Assembly (NCBI RefSeq): GCF_026151205.1 | Contig: NC_087079.1 | Coordinates: 10,344,635-10,408,634 of the forward strand | Length of the DNA: 64,000 bases | DNA from: Bolinopsis microptera | Taxonomy: Eukaryota > Ctenophora > Tentaculata > Lobata > Bolinopsidae | Direction: 5' to 3' | Part shown: in pieces, positions 1 through 11,963 of the stretch | Layout of the letters: each line of letters starts with the position of its first letter | How positions within the stretch are numbered: position 1 is the stretch's first letter | Program-made: the position numbers and the translations under genes | The notes under the pieces: model-generated | The model's database searches: none | Seen by the model: only the letters and a program-made list of their open reading frames with translations | What the model was told of the DNA's origin: nothing

Positions 1-1
1 G

Positions 2-2407
2 TTTAACTCTTTCTGAATTCTCTGCCTCTAGATATGCTTTTCTGCTTAGATACATTGCATTAAGATTCCTTTGAATGTCGCTTGATAATGATTCATCTGC
101 TCCTTCATTAGCAGGTAGCAAGTTGTAAGATACCCCAGGAAAGTTTGGATTCTGACCTGTCACTATCTGCACTGGAGAAAATCCACTGACATTGTACAGT
201 GTGTTCTTGGCATTGATTGACCATGCAAGTGCTATCTTCAATGGAAACCCGTCATACATCATTTTAAGCACTGATTTGTCAACCACAGCATGGTTTCTTT
301 CACATAAGCCATTTGACCAAGGTGAGTAGGCACTGGTAACACAAATTTCAAAGTTGAGTTGTTCACTGAGATCATTAAGTTCATTGTTTGCGAATTCTCC
401 TCCATTGTCCACTAATATTTTTCCTGGAGGTCCCATACCTGCTGCAATCCATTCCATAGTAAAGGCTTTTATTACTGTCTCTGGCTTTTTGTTGGATATC
501 ACCCTAGCTTTGCAGAATCTAGAGAACATATCAACAATGTAAATCACATAACCATTGATTCCAGTAAATTGTTTCAAATCAAGAGCTACTACCTCATTGA
601 ACTTCGTTGCCATAGGTAATCCAACGACTGGTGTGGAGGGTGTTCTTTTATATCTTGCACAGGCATCACATTCTTTTATCACTTGATCAATCACCTTGTT
701 CACATTTTCACCTTGTACGTTTGCATTTTTGGTAATCTTTTTCAGATTCTCTGCTGAACAATGACCCAGCTGCTTATGAAGTTTGGTAATACTGCTGACT
801 GTGTCATCTAGATTGACTAGATTACATTGCTCTTCTATAGCAACTTCATTATAATCCCATAGAGATATGCCAATCAGACCTGACTCGGTTGTTATAACAG
901 GGATCACATCTCCATCTACTTCAATCGTACTTGTACCAAGGTCTAATTTAAACCCTCGCTTTGCCATCTCTTCTTTGGAGATCAGAAATGGAATATTCCT
1001 TTGCACTATATCAGCCCAAAGGAATGTCTTCTTTCCGGCAATTATACAAGGTACTCTCACCGCATCTGCGGCAGCAATAGGGTCACTACCTCCAAAACTG
1101 TATTTTGAACGGGCGTCTGACACTTTCAGGAGTGCTTTGTCCTCTTCTGTCAGGTTATCTATGTACTCACGAATCCATTCTTCGCCAACTACATTTTTCG
1201 AGCAAGCAGAGTCTAAAAGTGCTACCTGATGGCATTCTGCTGTCTCCATCTCTGAAATCTCTCTACATTCATTAACATTTTCTGATCTATCTGAATGAGG
1301 ACAATCTTTAATCAAATGCATTACTGATTCGCATCTATTACATCTCAACCGGGGGTTAAACTTCTGAGTTGCCCTAGAGTCATCAGCTGTCTTATATGTC
1401 TTAGAGTACTCTTTTTTGAAACTTCTAGAGTTATCTCTTCTTCGATCATTATCTGAATATCTCTTTGGCTTGTATTCTCCTTTGCCATTATCCCTTTTGT
1501 CACGATTAAATCTTGATATGTGATTGTTGTATGATCTGTTATTATCTGTTCTTCTCCAAGCCTTTCCTCTATTTCTCCAATTGGTGTAGTAGGCTTCCTC
1601 TTCTTCAGACATGTTATCAGGATCTGATGATGAACGTGTAGATTCCGACGATTCAGAAAAAAGTCTCTCACCATTGAATACTGGCTCTTCTTTGATGGGC
1701 GTATCACATTGTGGTCTCTTTTCAATCTCACGGATTCCTTCACCAAAGTATTTTTTGATTGAATTCATCATATCTTCAACAACAGACTCTGTTTTAACTA
1801 ACTCAACTCCAGTCATTACCAGCTTTTTGTCATTTGCTGATAAACCGGATCTTTCTAGCATGTGTAATGCTAACACCGTTCCAGGAAGAGTTATCTTGCT
1901 AATTTTCAAGTTGGTGTTGGCTTGATCAAAGTTATTGAGAAAGCTTGACATATCTTGACTGTCCTTTCTCCTAAGATTGATAAAATCCGACCAGGATTTC
2001 ATCATCTTACTGGTATCATCTTTCCTGTATGTTCTATCTAATAGCTTAATGATGTTTTGTACTCCTTCCCCGTCAAGAACATCGATGTCTTTGTTTTTTA
2101 CTGCTGAGTTGAGCTTTGATACGATATTATGATCAGTGTGTTGAGATACTAGGTTGAACAAGGCATACCCTTGTTCTGCGGGGTCTACTTTTCTGACTGC
2201 ACATAATTTGTCCCACATCTCAACTTGTAGTCTCCATTCCTCATAACTCATAGATGCTTTCCATTGCGGTGGGGCTGTAAGGCGGGCTGCTGGCTGTTGG
2301 TACTGCACTTGTATTGGCTCTGGTTGCAGCACTGCTCCTTGAACATTTGATGATGTTGCTGTATCAGGTGGTGGATTACTTTCTTTTTCATCTTCACTGT
2401 TTACCAT
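2..2407 (-). CDS. Ty1/copia-type Gag-Pol polyprotein, partial (runs off left edge)
   Basis: A single reading frame is open from the ATG at 2407 to the left edge (about 802 codons) with no stop, so the copy is intact as far as seen. Order: Gag-like region (residues 1-350) with an acidic Ser-rich stretch and a basic Arg/Asn-rich stretch; a CCHC zinc knuckle (CNRC, then H and C, near 355-368); an aspartic protease motif LDSAC near 397; and an integrase with HHCC zinc finger (HKQLGH near 541, CDAC near 575) and D-D-E core (LDLKQ near 606, VDNGG near 666, CERNH near 700). Protease, then integrase, with RT expected downstream is the Ty1/copia order, and the reverse transcriptase would lie left of position 1. 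The DSAC form, with C where most proteases have G, is odd. Other open frames over this stretch are shadows. Confidence 0.88.
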   Translation of the reverse strand, partial: MVNSEDEKESNPPPDTATSSNVQGAVLQPEPIQVQYQQPAARLTAPPQWKASMSYEEWRLQVEMWDKLCAVRKVDPAEQGYALFNLVSQHTDHNIVSKLNSAVKNKDIDVLDGEGVQNIIKLLDRTYRKDDTSKMMKSWSDFINLRRKDSQDMSSFLNNFDQANTNLKISKITLPGTVLALHMLERSGLSANDKKLVMTGVELVKTESVVEDMMNSIKKYFGEGIREIEKRPQCDTPIKEEPVFNGERLFSESSESTRSSSDPDNMSEEEEAYYTNWRNRGKAWRRTDNNRSYNNHISRFNRDKRDNGKGEYKPKRYSDNDRRRDNSRSFKKEYSKTYKTADDSRATQKFNPRLRCNRCESVMHLIKDCPHSDRSENVNECREISEMETAECHQVALLDSACSKNVVGEEWIREYIDNLTEEDKALLKVSDARSKYSFGGSDPIAAADAVRVPCIIAGKKTFLWADIVQRNIPFLISKEEMAKRGFKLDLGTSTIEVDGDVIPVITTESGLIGISLWDYNEVAIEEQCNLVNLDDTVSSITKLHKQLGHCSAENLKKITKNANVQGENVNKVIDQVIKECDACARYKRTPSTPVVGLPMATKFNEVVALDLKQFTGINGYVIYIVDMFSRFCKARVISNKKPETVIKAFTMEWIAAGMGPPGKILVDNGGEFANNELNDLSEQLNFEICVTSAYSPWSNGLCERNHAVVDKSVLKMMYDGFPLKIALAWSINAKNTLYNVSGFSPVQIVTGQNPNFPGVSYNLLPANEGADESLSSDIQRNLNAMYLSRKAYLEAENSERVK

Positions 2408-3712
2408 GTTTTATTGGTTAGACGGTGCAATGATAGGCAGTAATTGTAGTGTAAAAACAGCCCCACCACTCCTATGGAGATAGATGGTTAGTCATCTTAA
2501 TAAATAAATAAATGAATATAAATACAAATACAATCCATAATAGAAATAGAAACACTGCAGCGATGTGGCCCTCGCAGCTCAGTGAGAATACTAACAGGGG
2601 GGGGGGGGGGGGGTAAAAATTGCTTAAATATTGAAATATTGATTACGTAATATCTAATATGTGAACGACCCCTCATGAAGATTTCAGTTTGGTGATAAAT
2701 ACCAACGATTCGTCTTTACCTGGTGACCATTGGTTGGTCACTAGCTTTGCCTCTTATGCTGCGCAAAAGAGACAAAGATGTACTTTATAGATTGCTATGG
2801 ACGAAATTTAGTAATTATAATGATCCTAATTTCGAAGCCGATTTCCAATTTCACCAGAACAATAAAAAAATTTTTAAAAATTGAAATCTTTCAATTATTA
2901 TCATCAGAATTTATTACAATATCAATGTTGTATAGAATTTCTAAAAATGGACTAGAGAAACCAAAAAATTATATAACAGGCCTAGTGACGTAGGCCTCTT
3001 TAAGCACTACTACCATCACTTCTCACTTAGTTAATTTCGCTGTGTTCATATCATCAGCTTCAAGTACCCATATTTTTACCGCTCTTACTTGATTTTTTAC
3101 CTGGTACCCCATGGTATCATGTTCATAAACATAATAGAGATTTGGCGGAATGATAGGCTGAGAACCGCCCAGTAACAGTTTTTGAAATGTCTAACTTGTT
3201 AAAATTAACTTAATTGTTTATGAAGTTATAATTTAAATAATGAAAATATAATTTGTATAAAATTTTTGATGCCATCTTCTCAATATAATCATAATATAAC
3301 TACACGATTACACGATTAGAAAATTTATTTGTTATACTGGAATAAATAACAATTTTAAAATATAAAATAAATCACTTCCCTCTGAAGTAGAACAGATGAT
3401 GGGAGAGCTTCAAACATGGCGATGGAGGGAAGCGGTGTCTCACCGCTGGGAGGTAAATTAATACCCGTATCGCGATGGTAAAATTTTATGATATGAGATC
3501 TCAAGTAAAAAATAACACAAAAAATAAAAAGTGAATGTTGTCAGTGTAGTGAAATCGGAGGCAACATTAATAAAGACGTATACACTTAAACCGTTACAAT
3601 TATAGTCCCTATCTTGTTTTAAATACTCACAATAAAATACACACAAAAAACACACAAACGTCCCCAAAACATTAACTTCAATTTATATTTCCCTAGTTGA
3701 AATTAACTTATT
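2408..3712. other. AT-rich non-coding flank of the copia element; possible 5' LTR/leader
   Basis: No coding feature is supported. A 17-base G run lies at 2597-2613. The 10-mer AATGATAGGC occurs near 2428 and again near 3150, which could mark LTR-related repeats, but no clear TG...CA ends or tRNA primer-binding site were found, so an LTR is not called. The rest is AT-rich with short open frames lacking recognisable domains. Confidence 0.4.
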
Positions 3713-4552
3713 TTATGAAATTGATACATTCGAGAAGATATCGTGATTACATGGTAGCCATCCATGATCCCCATTTAGCCCTAGGTTTTGTATATGAAGC
3801 AAATGGTTCTTAAATCTCTTTTTAAATAGTGAAATTGACAAAATATGATACGGTACATCATGATCAAGGAGATAATTCAAAATTTTGGATGCATTAAAAA
3901 CAAAATTACTATTCTTGGTCTTAGACATTGAGAATTTAGGATATAGCAGTCTGCATGATCTACTTGACTTGCTAAACCGGCGATAAACATCAATGGGAAT
4001 TTGTTCTTTAAGTAGCCTCATTGCAATACATCCAGTAAGTATGTAAATAAGTTAAACAAGGTTAATAATTTCAAACGAAAGAACATTGGTTTAGTATTTT
4101 GAAACTTGTGATCAATCTTTATTGTTTTTCTACTCACAATACGAATACATTTTTTCTGCAACACAAACAGTTTTTGCAGCAAAGGATGGTGAAAAACAGC
4201 ACCCCACAGTGGTATACAATACATTAAATATGGTTGAACAAGTGAAATATATACTTGTCTTAACACTTTGGCTGGTACTATAGAACTTATTGAGTAGAGT
4301 GATCCGCACTCTAGGAAAAACCAGTAATCTGTTTGATCTCTTCCTACCTAGCAAACCGTTTATCAGTTTCCAAGTCTTTTTCAAATCATGTTGATTTGCT
4401 TTAAAACATTTATCAAAATACTCAAATTTTTCTTTACTTCTAATAGCATCAAACACTCGTTTGTAATCAACATATTTGTTCCAATTAACTCTAGTTTTAT
4501 TCATAACCCAAATATCATTGAGTTTGTTTTTAGTGTCACTACTCTTGGCCAC
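3713..4552 (-). mobile_element. Non-LTR retrotransposon remnant (CR1/Jockey-like) with internal deletion
   Basis: Three overlapping minus-strand frames (4552-4130, 4266-4018, 4021-3713) are pieces of one LINE ORF2. The upstream piece resembles the linker between endonuclease and RT (Lys/Trp-rich, ending in KLINGLLGRKRSN). It is followed at once by the post-catalytic tail of the RT (LVQPYLMYCIPLWG, then LQKKCIRIV and LLTLFNLFTYLL). The whole catalytic RT core, including the ADD motif, is missing between them, and at least two frameshifts separate the frames. It is a dead copy. Family placement rests on the characteristic Y-x2-P-LWG tail shared by CR1/Jockey-type elements and is moderate. Confidence 0.7.
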
Positions 4553-4760
4553 TCCTATTGAAATCCAATCAGAGCGAAGAAGAGAATTATTACCACTAGA
4601 CTTCTGACTTTTAATAAACTCTGGCTTGAATTAGATTTCCTCGCCAAAAGAGTAGGATTCTTACATAAGGCATCCTGCAACACATTATAAACACCATTTT
4701 ATATATTATTATATCCAAATTATTGAATATTCATTTGTGTTGCAAAATTTTATAATTGAA

Positions 4761-5090
4761 TTTTTTTTTTTTTTTTGGGTTGGGGCACCCACTTTACCTT
4801 CCTCTCGGAAGGCTACGTCCGTCTGGTGACTAACGTCTATTGGGGTCCCTCCAGTTGTAGGTGTCACAGGGTACGGGCACTTGGCATGGGCTAGTGCTCC
4901 TTACCCTCCGGAGGATAAAGCCTGGTGAGCGACGTTTTCCCGAAGGAAAACTGTCATAATGCTCGTTCTTGGGAGAGCACCACCCATGCCTAGGTGATCT
5001 CCCGGGCGCTCTTTTAGAACAGGCTGCCCCCTGTCTTTTCTAGTGAGCAGACAGGAACCTACCGGGCAAACCTGAGCATCTAGTATCTCT
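4761..5090 (-). mobile_element. Poly(A)-tailed GC-rich retroposon-like block (SINE or LINE 3' end)
   Basis: Sixteen T residues (4761-4776) start the block on the plus strand, i.e. a poly(A) tail on the minus strand. It is followed by about 300 bp that is markedly more GC-rich than its surroundings and carries small hairpins such as GTTTTCC-CGAA-GGAAAAC near 4940. This is the layout expected of a retroposed transcript. No coding frame, A/B box or target-site duplication could be shown, so SINE versus other retroposon is open. Confidence 0.4.
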
Positions 5091-5847
5091 TGCCCAAATC
5101 TATGATTTCTTTATTTGCGCGCGTCTTTGCGACGCGCGTGCGCGGTATAATGTTGACAATAAGAAGCTACCAAGCAAATTTGTGTTTTGTGAAGACCCTT
5201 TTTTTGTTTTATTTGAAATTTTGGGCCGCGTGTGACTTTTCTTTGTTTGTGTGTTTGTGTTGCTTCCGTTTACCGGAGTTTTTCTGGGTGCTAATTATCC
5301 ACTAGCTGGAAAAGGAGTAAGTGCTAGATATCCACTAGCTGGAGCGGCCCGGGGGGCGGCGTGTGAGTGAGTGAGTGAGTGGGGGTGGGTACGCCTGGAA
5401 ATGAGACTGGTGTGATCTGATCCAGTCAGAATGGTACACTGTTGCCAGCTGACTCACCAGCAACAATGCAAGTCCAAGAAGAAAGAAGGAGAGACACTGT
5501 CCGTTATCTGGGTGAGCCACCACCGACATTGCTCCCACTTCTGTGGGGCTGAGGGTGTTGGCTCCAAGAACCAGCCGTGAGCGAACAGCGCCTGACCCCC
5601 TCTATGGTTAACTTAAGAATAACAGGACTATGCCTTTCTCCAGGCCAATCCGTTCAGTAACCAGCTGACCCAGCACCACCTCCGATGGAAGATGTGGTTC
5701 GGATTGGACTTCGCTAGGATTTGTCAGTTTTTCTGTAGACACTAATGCTCGCGCTCCCTCGAGGAAAGACATGAGCCCCGGCGAAACTGACCAAAAACGT
5801 GGCAGGGATTCTCACCCTGTTTATAATTGAATTGAATAACCCCCATT
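5091..5847. other. Non-coding region with short direct repeat
   Basis: The 13-mer ATCCACTAGCTGG occurs twice about 32 bp apart (near 5297 and 5329), and a GTGA microsatellite follows near 5360-5380. Short open frames here lack recognisable features. I see no gene. Confidence 0.4.
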
Positions 5848-5925
5848 AGGTTGTCATGCATGTACATAAATAAATAGACAAAGATGACAGCAATAAAGGT
5901 TACACCAGACCTGGAAAAGAATGGA
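5848..5925 (+). repeat. 78-bp exact copy of the transporter exon 1 region
   Basis: Identical over 78 bp to 8583-8660, which holds the 5' UTR, the start ATG and the first codons of the ABC transporter. The two copies are separated by 2,657 bp of repeats and LINE debris, and their flanks differ on both sides. The copy has the ATG but no splice donor, and it runs into unrelated sequence after the Asn-Gly codons. It is a stray duplicate, not an alternative exon. Confidence 0.9.
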
Positions 5926-6090
5926 AGCAGTGGACACTTGCTTCCCGGTTCGAAGTTTATTTGCATTTAATTAAGGGTTTAGACAATGGAAACGAGCGTG
6001 ATAACAAAGGGTACACAATATTAAACTATATAATAACACAGTGAATAATCCGACTACCTCTACTTCAAATCCTAATTAACCTGACTCGCA

Positions 6091-6434
6091 TAGCTTTACC
6101 TATCTGAGTCAACCATCGCTGACTATTCCTCCCGGACTCCTATCCTTAATCTAGCGTTACCTATCTGAGTCAACCATTGCTGACTATTCCTCCCGGACTC
6201 TTACCCTTAATCTAGCTTTACCTGTCTAAGTCAACCAGTGCTGACTATTCCTCTCGGACTCTTACCCTTAATCTAGCTTTACCTACATCTAATTCAACCA
6301 GTGCTGACTATTCCTCTCGGACTCTTACCCTTAATCTAGCTTTACCTGTCTAAGTCAACCAGCGCTGACTATTCCTCTCGGACTCTCACCCGTAATCTAG
6401 CTGTACCTGTCTAAGTCAACCAGTGCTGATTCTC
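6091..6434. repeat. 61-bp tandem repeat, about 5.6 copies
   Basis: Units begin with TAGCTTTACC or a close variant at 6091, 6152, 6213, 6274, 6337 and 6398, giving a period of 61 bp with one 63-bp unit. Copies differ by a few substitutions, and the last copy is partial. Confidence 0.9.
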
Positions 6435-6440
6435 GCTCTG

Positions 6441-7144
6441 CCAGAGCCCAGTGTTGTTTTGACACCTGACCCCTGGGTGTCGGACCAACCATTGTTGACC
6501 CCGGCCACAACCAAGCCTGATAATAGTAACTACGTAATGCTCCACTATGATACGACCAATATTATACTGACCACTATAACCATCTACCTAACTAAACGAC
6601 CTAAGCTTAACAGGTTCTAGCTCCAGAACCTGCCTGGTATCAAAATGACCCCCCTCTCGATCGGGTAAACTGGCACTGAGCTATCCCCAAAAGCTAACCC
6701 TCGCTCCACTATTCTGTTGATAGTCCCGCCCTTGTAACCTTAGTATTCTCTAAACACTCCATAACTCAACCTCGTACAAACCCAAACATACTTCGTGTTG
6801 ACCTAAACTTATGTTAAACCTCTTACTACAGTGCTTGCCCCGGCTAAACAATCCCTAGCTATCCTGTCGATAGTTTCAACAGAGTAACCCTAGTCATCTA
6901 TAAACACTCCATAAACTACCCTTGTGTTGACCTAAACTTATGTTAAACCTCTTGCTCCCGTACCTCGTACTATCCCCAAAATACTACCGTCACATACTGG
7001 ACCCCACGGCCGCCTTATTATAATTACTACACTACCTACATAGTACACAATATTACCCTGAATTCATCTCAATTAATCACGGCTTACACAACTATACAAA
7101 ATCTGATCTTTCTTAGAACCCTACTATACTGGTACAATAATTTA
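6441..7144. other. Non-coding, C-rich degenerate repeats
   Basis: Contains a repeated motif (CCTAAACTTATGTTAAACCT near 6803 and 6931). A roughly 60-bp near-duplicate pair (near 7076 and 7171) begins with CGGCTTACACAACT or CAGCTTACACAACT and abuts the next LINE fragment. No gene seen. Confidence 0.45.
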
Positions 7145-7905
7145 ATGGGAAATCCCGCAAAATCTTGCCCGATCACAGCTTACACAACTCTACAAAATCT
7201 AATCTTTTTCAGAACCCTATCATACTGCTATCAAGCCTCAATTACGCAGCTGCAGAACATTCAGAACCGAGCATGCCGTCTGGTTTTTGGATTAAAGAAG
7301 AGAGACTCAGTCGAGGAGAAGCTCAAATCCCTTCATTGGGTCAAGGTGAAGGAGAGGATTGAGTTTAAGTTATGCTTACTGATTTTCAAAGCAGTCAATG
7401 GTGTTGCTCCTGCATATCTGTGTGATCTAGTAACATTTGTTAGTTCGAGTAGCAGAAGAACTTCCTCCTTACACCTACCCGTCGGATCTACAAGATCGCA
7501 CCCAAGAGCGTTTCAGACTGTTGCTCCGAAAATCTGGAACCAACTACCAATTGAAATTAAGACTTGTTCCGATGTTGATCTGTTCAAAACATTATTAAAA
7601 ACTCACCTGTTTAAGAAAAGTTATGGCATAAGCGATTAATTGACAATATAACTTTATGTTATTTGCTTAAACTGTTTAGGATGCAACCTAATGTCATGAT
7701 CTTTTTGAACTTATTAGCAATTAGACTGTTAGCTCGCTTCACAAGCATGTCATCTTCGTTCCAAAACTTTTTATGTCCTATGCATACACTCCTTGATAGT
7801 TATCTTGATCTAGTATCTTTGTTTCGCACAATAGAGCATAAGTTTTGTGGTTTATCCACTGGGCTTAGAGTTTGTGTTTAAGCTACCAAATTTTATTATT
7901 ATAAA
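7145..7905 (+). mobile_element. 5'-truncated CR1/Jockey-like LINE, RT C-terminal tail and 3' UTR
   Basis: The open frame 7145-7639 reads as the extreme C-terminus of a LINE reverse transcriptase: LQNIQNRACRLVFG, then LHWVKVKERIEFK, FKAVNGVAPAYLCDL and a WNQLPIEIK/LKTHLFKKSYG ending. This is the conserved tail beyond the thumb in CR1- and Jockey-type elements. All catalytic motifs are absent. The likely 3' UTR runs to about 7905. Nothing suggests activity. Confidence 0.8.
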
Positions 7906-8057
7906 GGGTCTCAATAAGAGGTCTCGACTGCCTAGGCGTCAGACCTTGGCAGTCGGTAGTTTTCCTCTGGCCCGGGATCAGCTGACCCTAGGGACCAGAG
8001 GATAAAGGTGTAGAAACTATATGTATCTACAAAACTTTCAAGGTTGTTTTTACAAGA

Positions 8058-8403
8058 GACAGGGCTTGCTGCGCAAGGGAAGAAAAGCGGGAGAAACACT
8101 CACAAATTATACAAATAAATATTATAAAACAAAGCAAAAAGAAATTCAAACAATCCTACACTACTACAAATGTTTATTACATACTACAATGTGATACATG
8201 ATAATTATATGCTGTATAGACAAGAAACAGGGCTTGCAGGGCAAGAGATGGATCAAAGGGACTAGTCACAGAGTGTAATATACAGTGATTCAGCAAGAAC
8301 CCATTGCTGAATCTGGCACACAAAATACCACAATCAATACAAAAATATACAATATTATATCAAACAATATGTTTATACAAGAATCAGGGCTTGCAGAGCA
8401 AGA
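8058..8403. repeat. Three degenerate copies of a 160-170-bp repeat upstream of the transporter
   Basis: The core CAGGGCTTGC followed by GCAAG recurs at about 8058, 8228 and 8386, with similar flanks (ACAAGA before it, an AT-rich segment with CAAATAAT/ACAAT runs after). Spacings are about 170 and 158 bp. The copies sit within 600 bp upstream of the start codon, in the promoter-proximal region. Confidence 0.6.
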
Positions 8404-8490
8404 GAAGAAAAATAAGAGAAAACTACCATCAACTATATTATTATTATTATTAACTGCTGGCACACTAACTGAATGGAAAATCTCGTAAAA

Positions 8491-8582
8491 ATCCTGTAAT
8501 CCTGTAATCCTGTAATCCTGTAAAAAATCCTGTAATCCTGTAATCCTGTAAATCCTTAATCCTGTAATCCTGTAATCCTGTA
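8491..8582. repeat. 9-bp minisatellite TCCTGTAAT
   Basis: About ten copies, some with inserted AAAA or CCTTAA, end directly at the 78-bp exon 1 repeat (8583). It lies immediately 5' of the transporter 5' UTR. Confidence 0.9.
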
Positions 8583-8618
8583 AGGTTGTCATGCATGTAC
8601 ATAAATAAATAGACAAAG

Positions 8619-11600
8619 ATGACAGCAATAAAGGTTACACCAGACCTGGAAAAGAATGGAGATGTAATTGAAAATGGTGTCAGCAATGATACAGCCATTG
8701 ACTTAAGGTAATAATTTCTTCAGGAGTTCTATTATATTAAGAGGGTGAGAAAATTTACCTCACATTTTGCTTTCTGTGAAACTACGCCTAAGCTATGTCC
8801 TATATCGTTATCAACTGACTGTTGAAATAATGTTACAATTATACTGTAAATTTTAAATGTGTTTTTCAGTGATGATGGTGATAAGAAAGGTAAGAAGGGG
8901 AAGAAGGTGAAAAAAGGAAAAGATGAAGAAGAAAAAAAGCCAGAGATGGTTCCATTTGGCCAATATGTGAGTCAAATGAATCATCATTAATCATTACACT
9001 ACTGCAAGTCCTGCTGTGTCTCTTACTTAAGATGCTTTATTATTACAAATTAATAGAATTCAATATTTTTCAGTATCGATATGCCACTAAGTTAGACGTG
9101 CTCTATATCATAGTTGCCATATTCTTTTCTGCTATAAAAGGGTTTGCTTGGCCTTCTATCATGATCGTTTTTGGTAAGTTCAATATAATTTGAATGAGTA
9201 AAATTCTGGTGATAACTATTTTCTTAATATTCAGAATTTCCATTTAAAATTTATCAATTTGTTCTCGAATTATCGTAAGTCCCAAAATCTAATCTCTGTA
9301 AAAAAATACTTCATGCTCCAGGAAAAATGATAGATGATCTAGTTGGATCAGATAAACAAACGGTTCAGGGATCACAAATGGCTTTGTTTGCTTACATTTA
9401 CATTGGAATGGGCTTTTGTAAGTAAAAAATATGAATAATTTAAATTCATATATATTTCATATTTAAGATAAATATCTGCCACTTTCAACTCCGGATTATT
9501 TGCAGTTTGGAAAATTAGACTGTATTACTTCTAATTAACCAATCAGCTCGCAAGGGCATCCAACATCGGTTTTCCAGTGACCATCATCAATACTTAGCCA
9601 CCTCTTCTGATCTTATTCACACATGTTTATTTCGATGTAAGGTCTGACTGTGTATACTACATTACAGTGAACATATTAGCTGGATACCTCTCGACCACGC
9701 TCATGCTGCTGTCAGCGGAACGACAGTCCAGCAAGGCAAGGAACGAGTACTTCAGGGCTATCATGAGGCAGGAGATAGGATGGTTTGACGAAACCTCCAG
9801 CGGAGAACTCACAACTAGGCTGACTAGGTTAAAATCTCAAAATTTTAATCTTATTAGGAGGGTTTGAGATTGCAAATTTCAGTGTTAATCCATAAATTGT
9901 TTGGTAGTTTGACTCATGCTGTGAAACATGCATGTAATCTTATAATACAGGGTCGTTTGTTTGCAAACTTGCAATGTCACCTTGACTATTTCGGTAGTTG
10001 AACCTCACAAAGTCACAATTAGTTACATTACATCAACCCCACAATAATATGTGCTTTCGACCTTAAATCGTCTAAATCGTGTAACTTTATGTGCCCAGAA
10101 AAAGAAAATACTAATTTTTAGAGAACAGCTGCCTTAATAACCGAGTAAACTGCTGGCCATTAGTAACAGGAGTATCATTTCTCTGTAATTTCTAACTGTG
10201 TCATTTACCTCGTCTCATATAATGACTTTACTCTTGCCAACAATTTATAGAATTTTCTAGCGAAAATAAAGTGATATGTCAGAATCAGAGTTATTGAGTT
10301 CGTATTCTCAGCTCTTCATTTATTACAAAATAGGACAAAATCAAATTACCAAAAATGTTGTTAAAAAAGTTCTGTCGCGCAGTATCTCAGTTAACTAGGT
10401 CTTGAATGTAAATTCCTCCGCATCAAAATGGGGGCCAAAATATGTAATTAATATTTTAATGCTTTTGGACACAAAGGGAAACACACGACGTAAGGCTTGA
10501 AATCTTCGTAAAACTACATCATTGGAGCCTGTAAAAACATTACTCTATCAAGTAAAATTAATTAATATTATGTCTTGACACGAAGCAACATAACAGTGAA
10601 CATATTTCAGTGATATCAACAAGCTGAAAGATGGAATGTCGGACAAAGTATCTATGGCAGTTCAGTGGATAACAGCCTTCTTGGCCGGCTTTATCATTGC
10701 CTTCTTTTACGAGTGGAGATTATCTCTCGTCATCATGTCTACTTCACCCCTACTAGCTATTTCTGGATATCTCTTTAGTAAGGTTAGCTGACAGTCCTCA
10801 AGTTAATGATATGATATGATGAGTATTTAGTCTGAAAATTTTAATATCTCAAACTCTATTTTTAAAGAAACCACCGATTTATTTAATTACTGAGAGTTGT
10901 TATTTAATCGAAAGTATAGAAAGTTGTAGCCATGACAATCAATAATAATAGAGGGGGGTTCCAACCTCATTCTGCCTCATTCGGGCAGCGAACCCTCCAA
11001 TAGATTAAGTAAAATCAACATGTTATTTTGAATTGATTCAAACGAATTTAAGATCATTTGATGTTTGAAGAGTCTTCTGACTCGACTGCATATTTTGATT
11101 GTTATAATGATCACTTATCACATAACTTTGCAGTTCATGGCGGAATTTTCCGAAAAAGAGCAGAGTGCGTACGCAGATGCGGGAGGTATCGCAGAAGAAG
11201 TTATAGGTGCAATGAGGACAGTGGTATCATTTGGGGCAGAAAATCACGAGTCAAAACGTTACAATAAGAAGTTAGAATCTTCAGAGGCAAACGGAGTAAA
11301 GAACGGGCTGTTTTCAGGAATTTCCATCGGTATGACTATGTTGATCATGTTCATGACATACGGCCTGGCTTTCTGGTGAGTTTTTGGATTGTTAATATTA
11401 TTTTATGATTTTATCGATTTCAAACGAGGTATAATCCTGTCAAATTTCCTATGTATACCATAGTGTAACAGTGTAACAGTGTAGCAGTTATAGTGTAGCA
11501 ATATATTAGTGTAACAGTGTAACAGTAGTGTACCATTGTAATAGTGTAACAGTGTACCAGTGTACCAGTGTACCAGTGTAACAGTGTAACAGTGTAACAG

Positions 11601-11963
11601 TGTAACAGTGTAACAATGTAACAGTGTAACAGTGTAACAGTTATAGTGTAGCAATATATTAGTGTGACAGTGTATCAGTGTAACAGCTGTAGTGTACCAG
11701 TGTAACAGTGTACCATTGTAACAGTGTACCAGTGTAACAATGTAACAGTGTAACAGTGTAACAGTGTAACAGTATTAATATCAGTATTGGTCAGGTATGG
11801 CGCTAAATTATGCGGTGAAGGTAAAGCTCTCCCTGGTGATATTCTCATTGCTTTCTTCAACATCCTGATTGGTTCCTTTGCAATGGGCCACGCAGCCCCT
11901 CATTTCCAAACCATGGCAGAGGGTCGAGGTGCAGCTTTTACTGTCTTCAAAACCATTGACAGG
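8619..11963 (+). CDS. ABCB1-like: ABCB-like exons 1-8: N-terminal tail and TMD1
   Basis: Encodes residues 1-375. Exons 1-2 give a hydrophilic tail with a Lys-rich block and the PFGQYYRYAT entry into TM1, typical of the subfamily. Exons 3-8 give six hydrophobic segments. Between TM2 and TM3 lies the intracellular loop ([16 protein letters not shown], then [20 protein letters not shown]), the coupling-helix region that docks on the NBDs. Exon 7 starts ABCB-like in [20 protein letters not shown], and exon 8 ends TVFKTIDR at the TMD/NBD border. The first extracellular loop is short (roughly 20 residues) compared with vertebrate P-glycoprotein. Intron 5 (9828-10610) holds nothing recognisable; intron 7 is almost entirely a 10-bp minisatellite. 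Confidence 0.93.

Noticed and set aside
1345-1746. 133-codon minus-strand frame and several plus-strand frames over the copia element
   Set aside because: Out of frame with the continuous Gag-Pol reading frame that carries the zinc knuckle, protease and integrase motifs.
2408-3170. Possible 5' LTR of the copia element
   Set aside because: No TG...CA ends, primer-binding site or second LTR copy available in the window to confirm it.
4761-5090. tRNA-derived SINE
   Set aside because: I could not find convincing A and B box promoter motifs or a tRNA-like fold; only the poly(A) tail and GC-rich body support retroposition.
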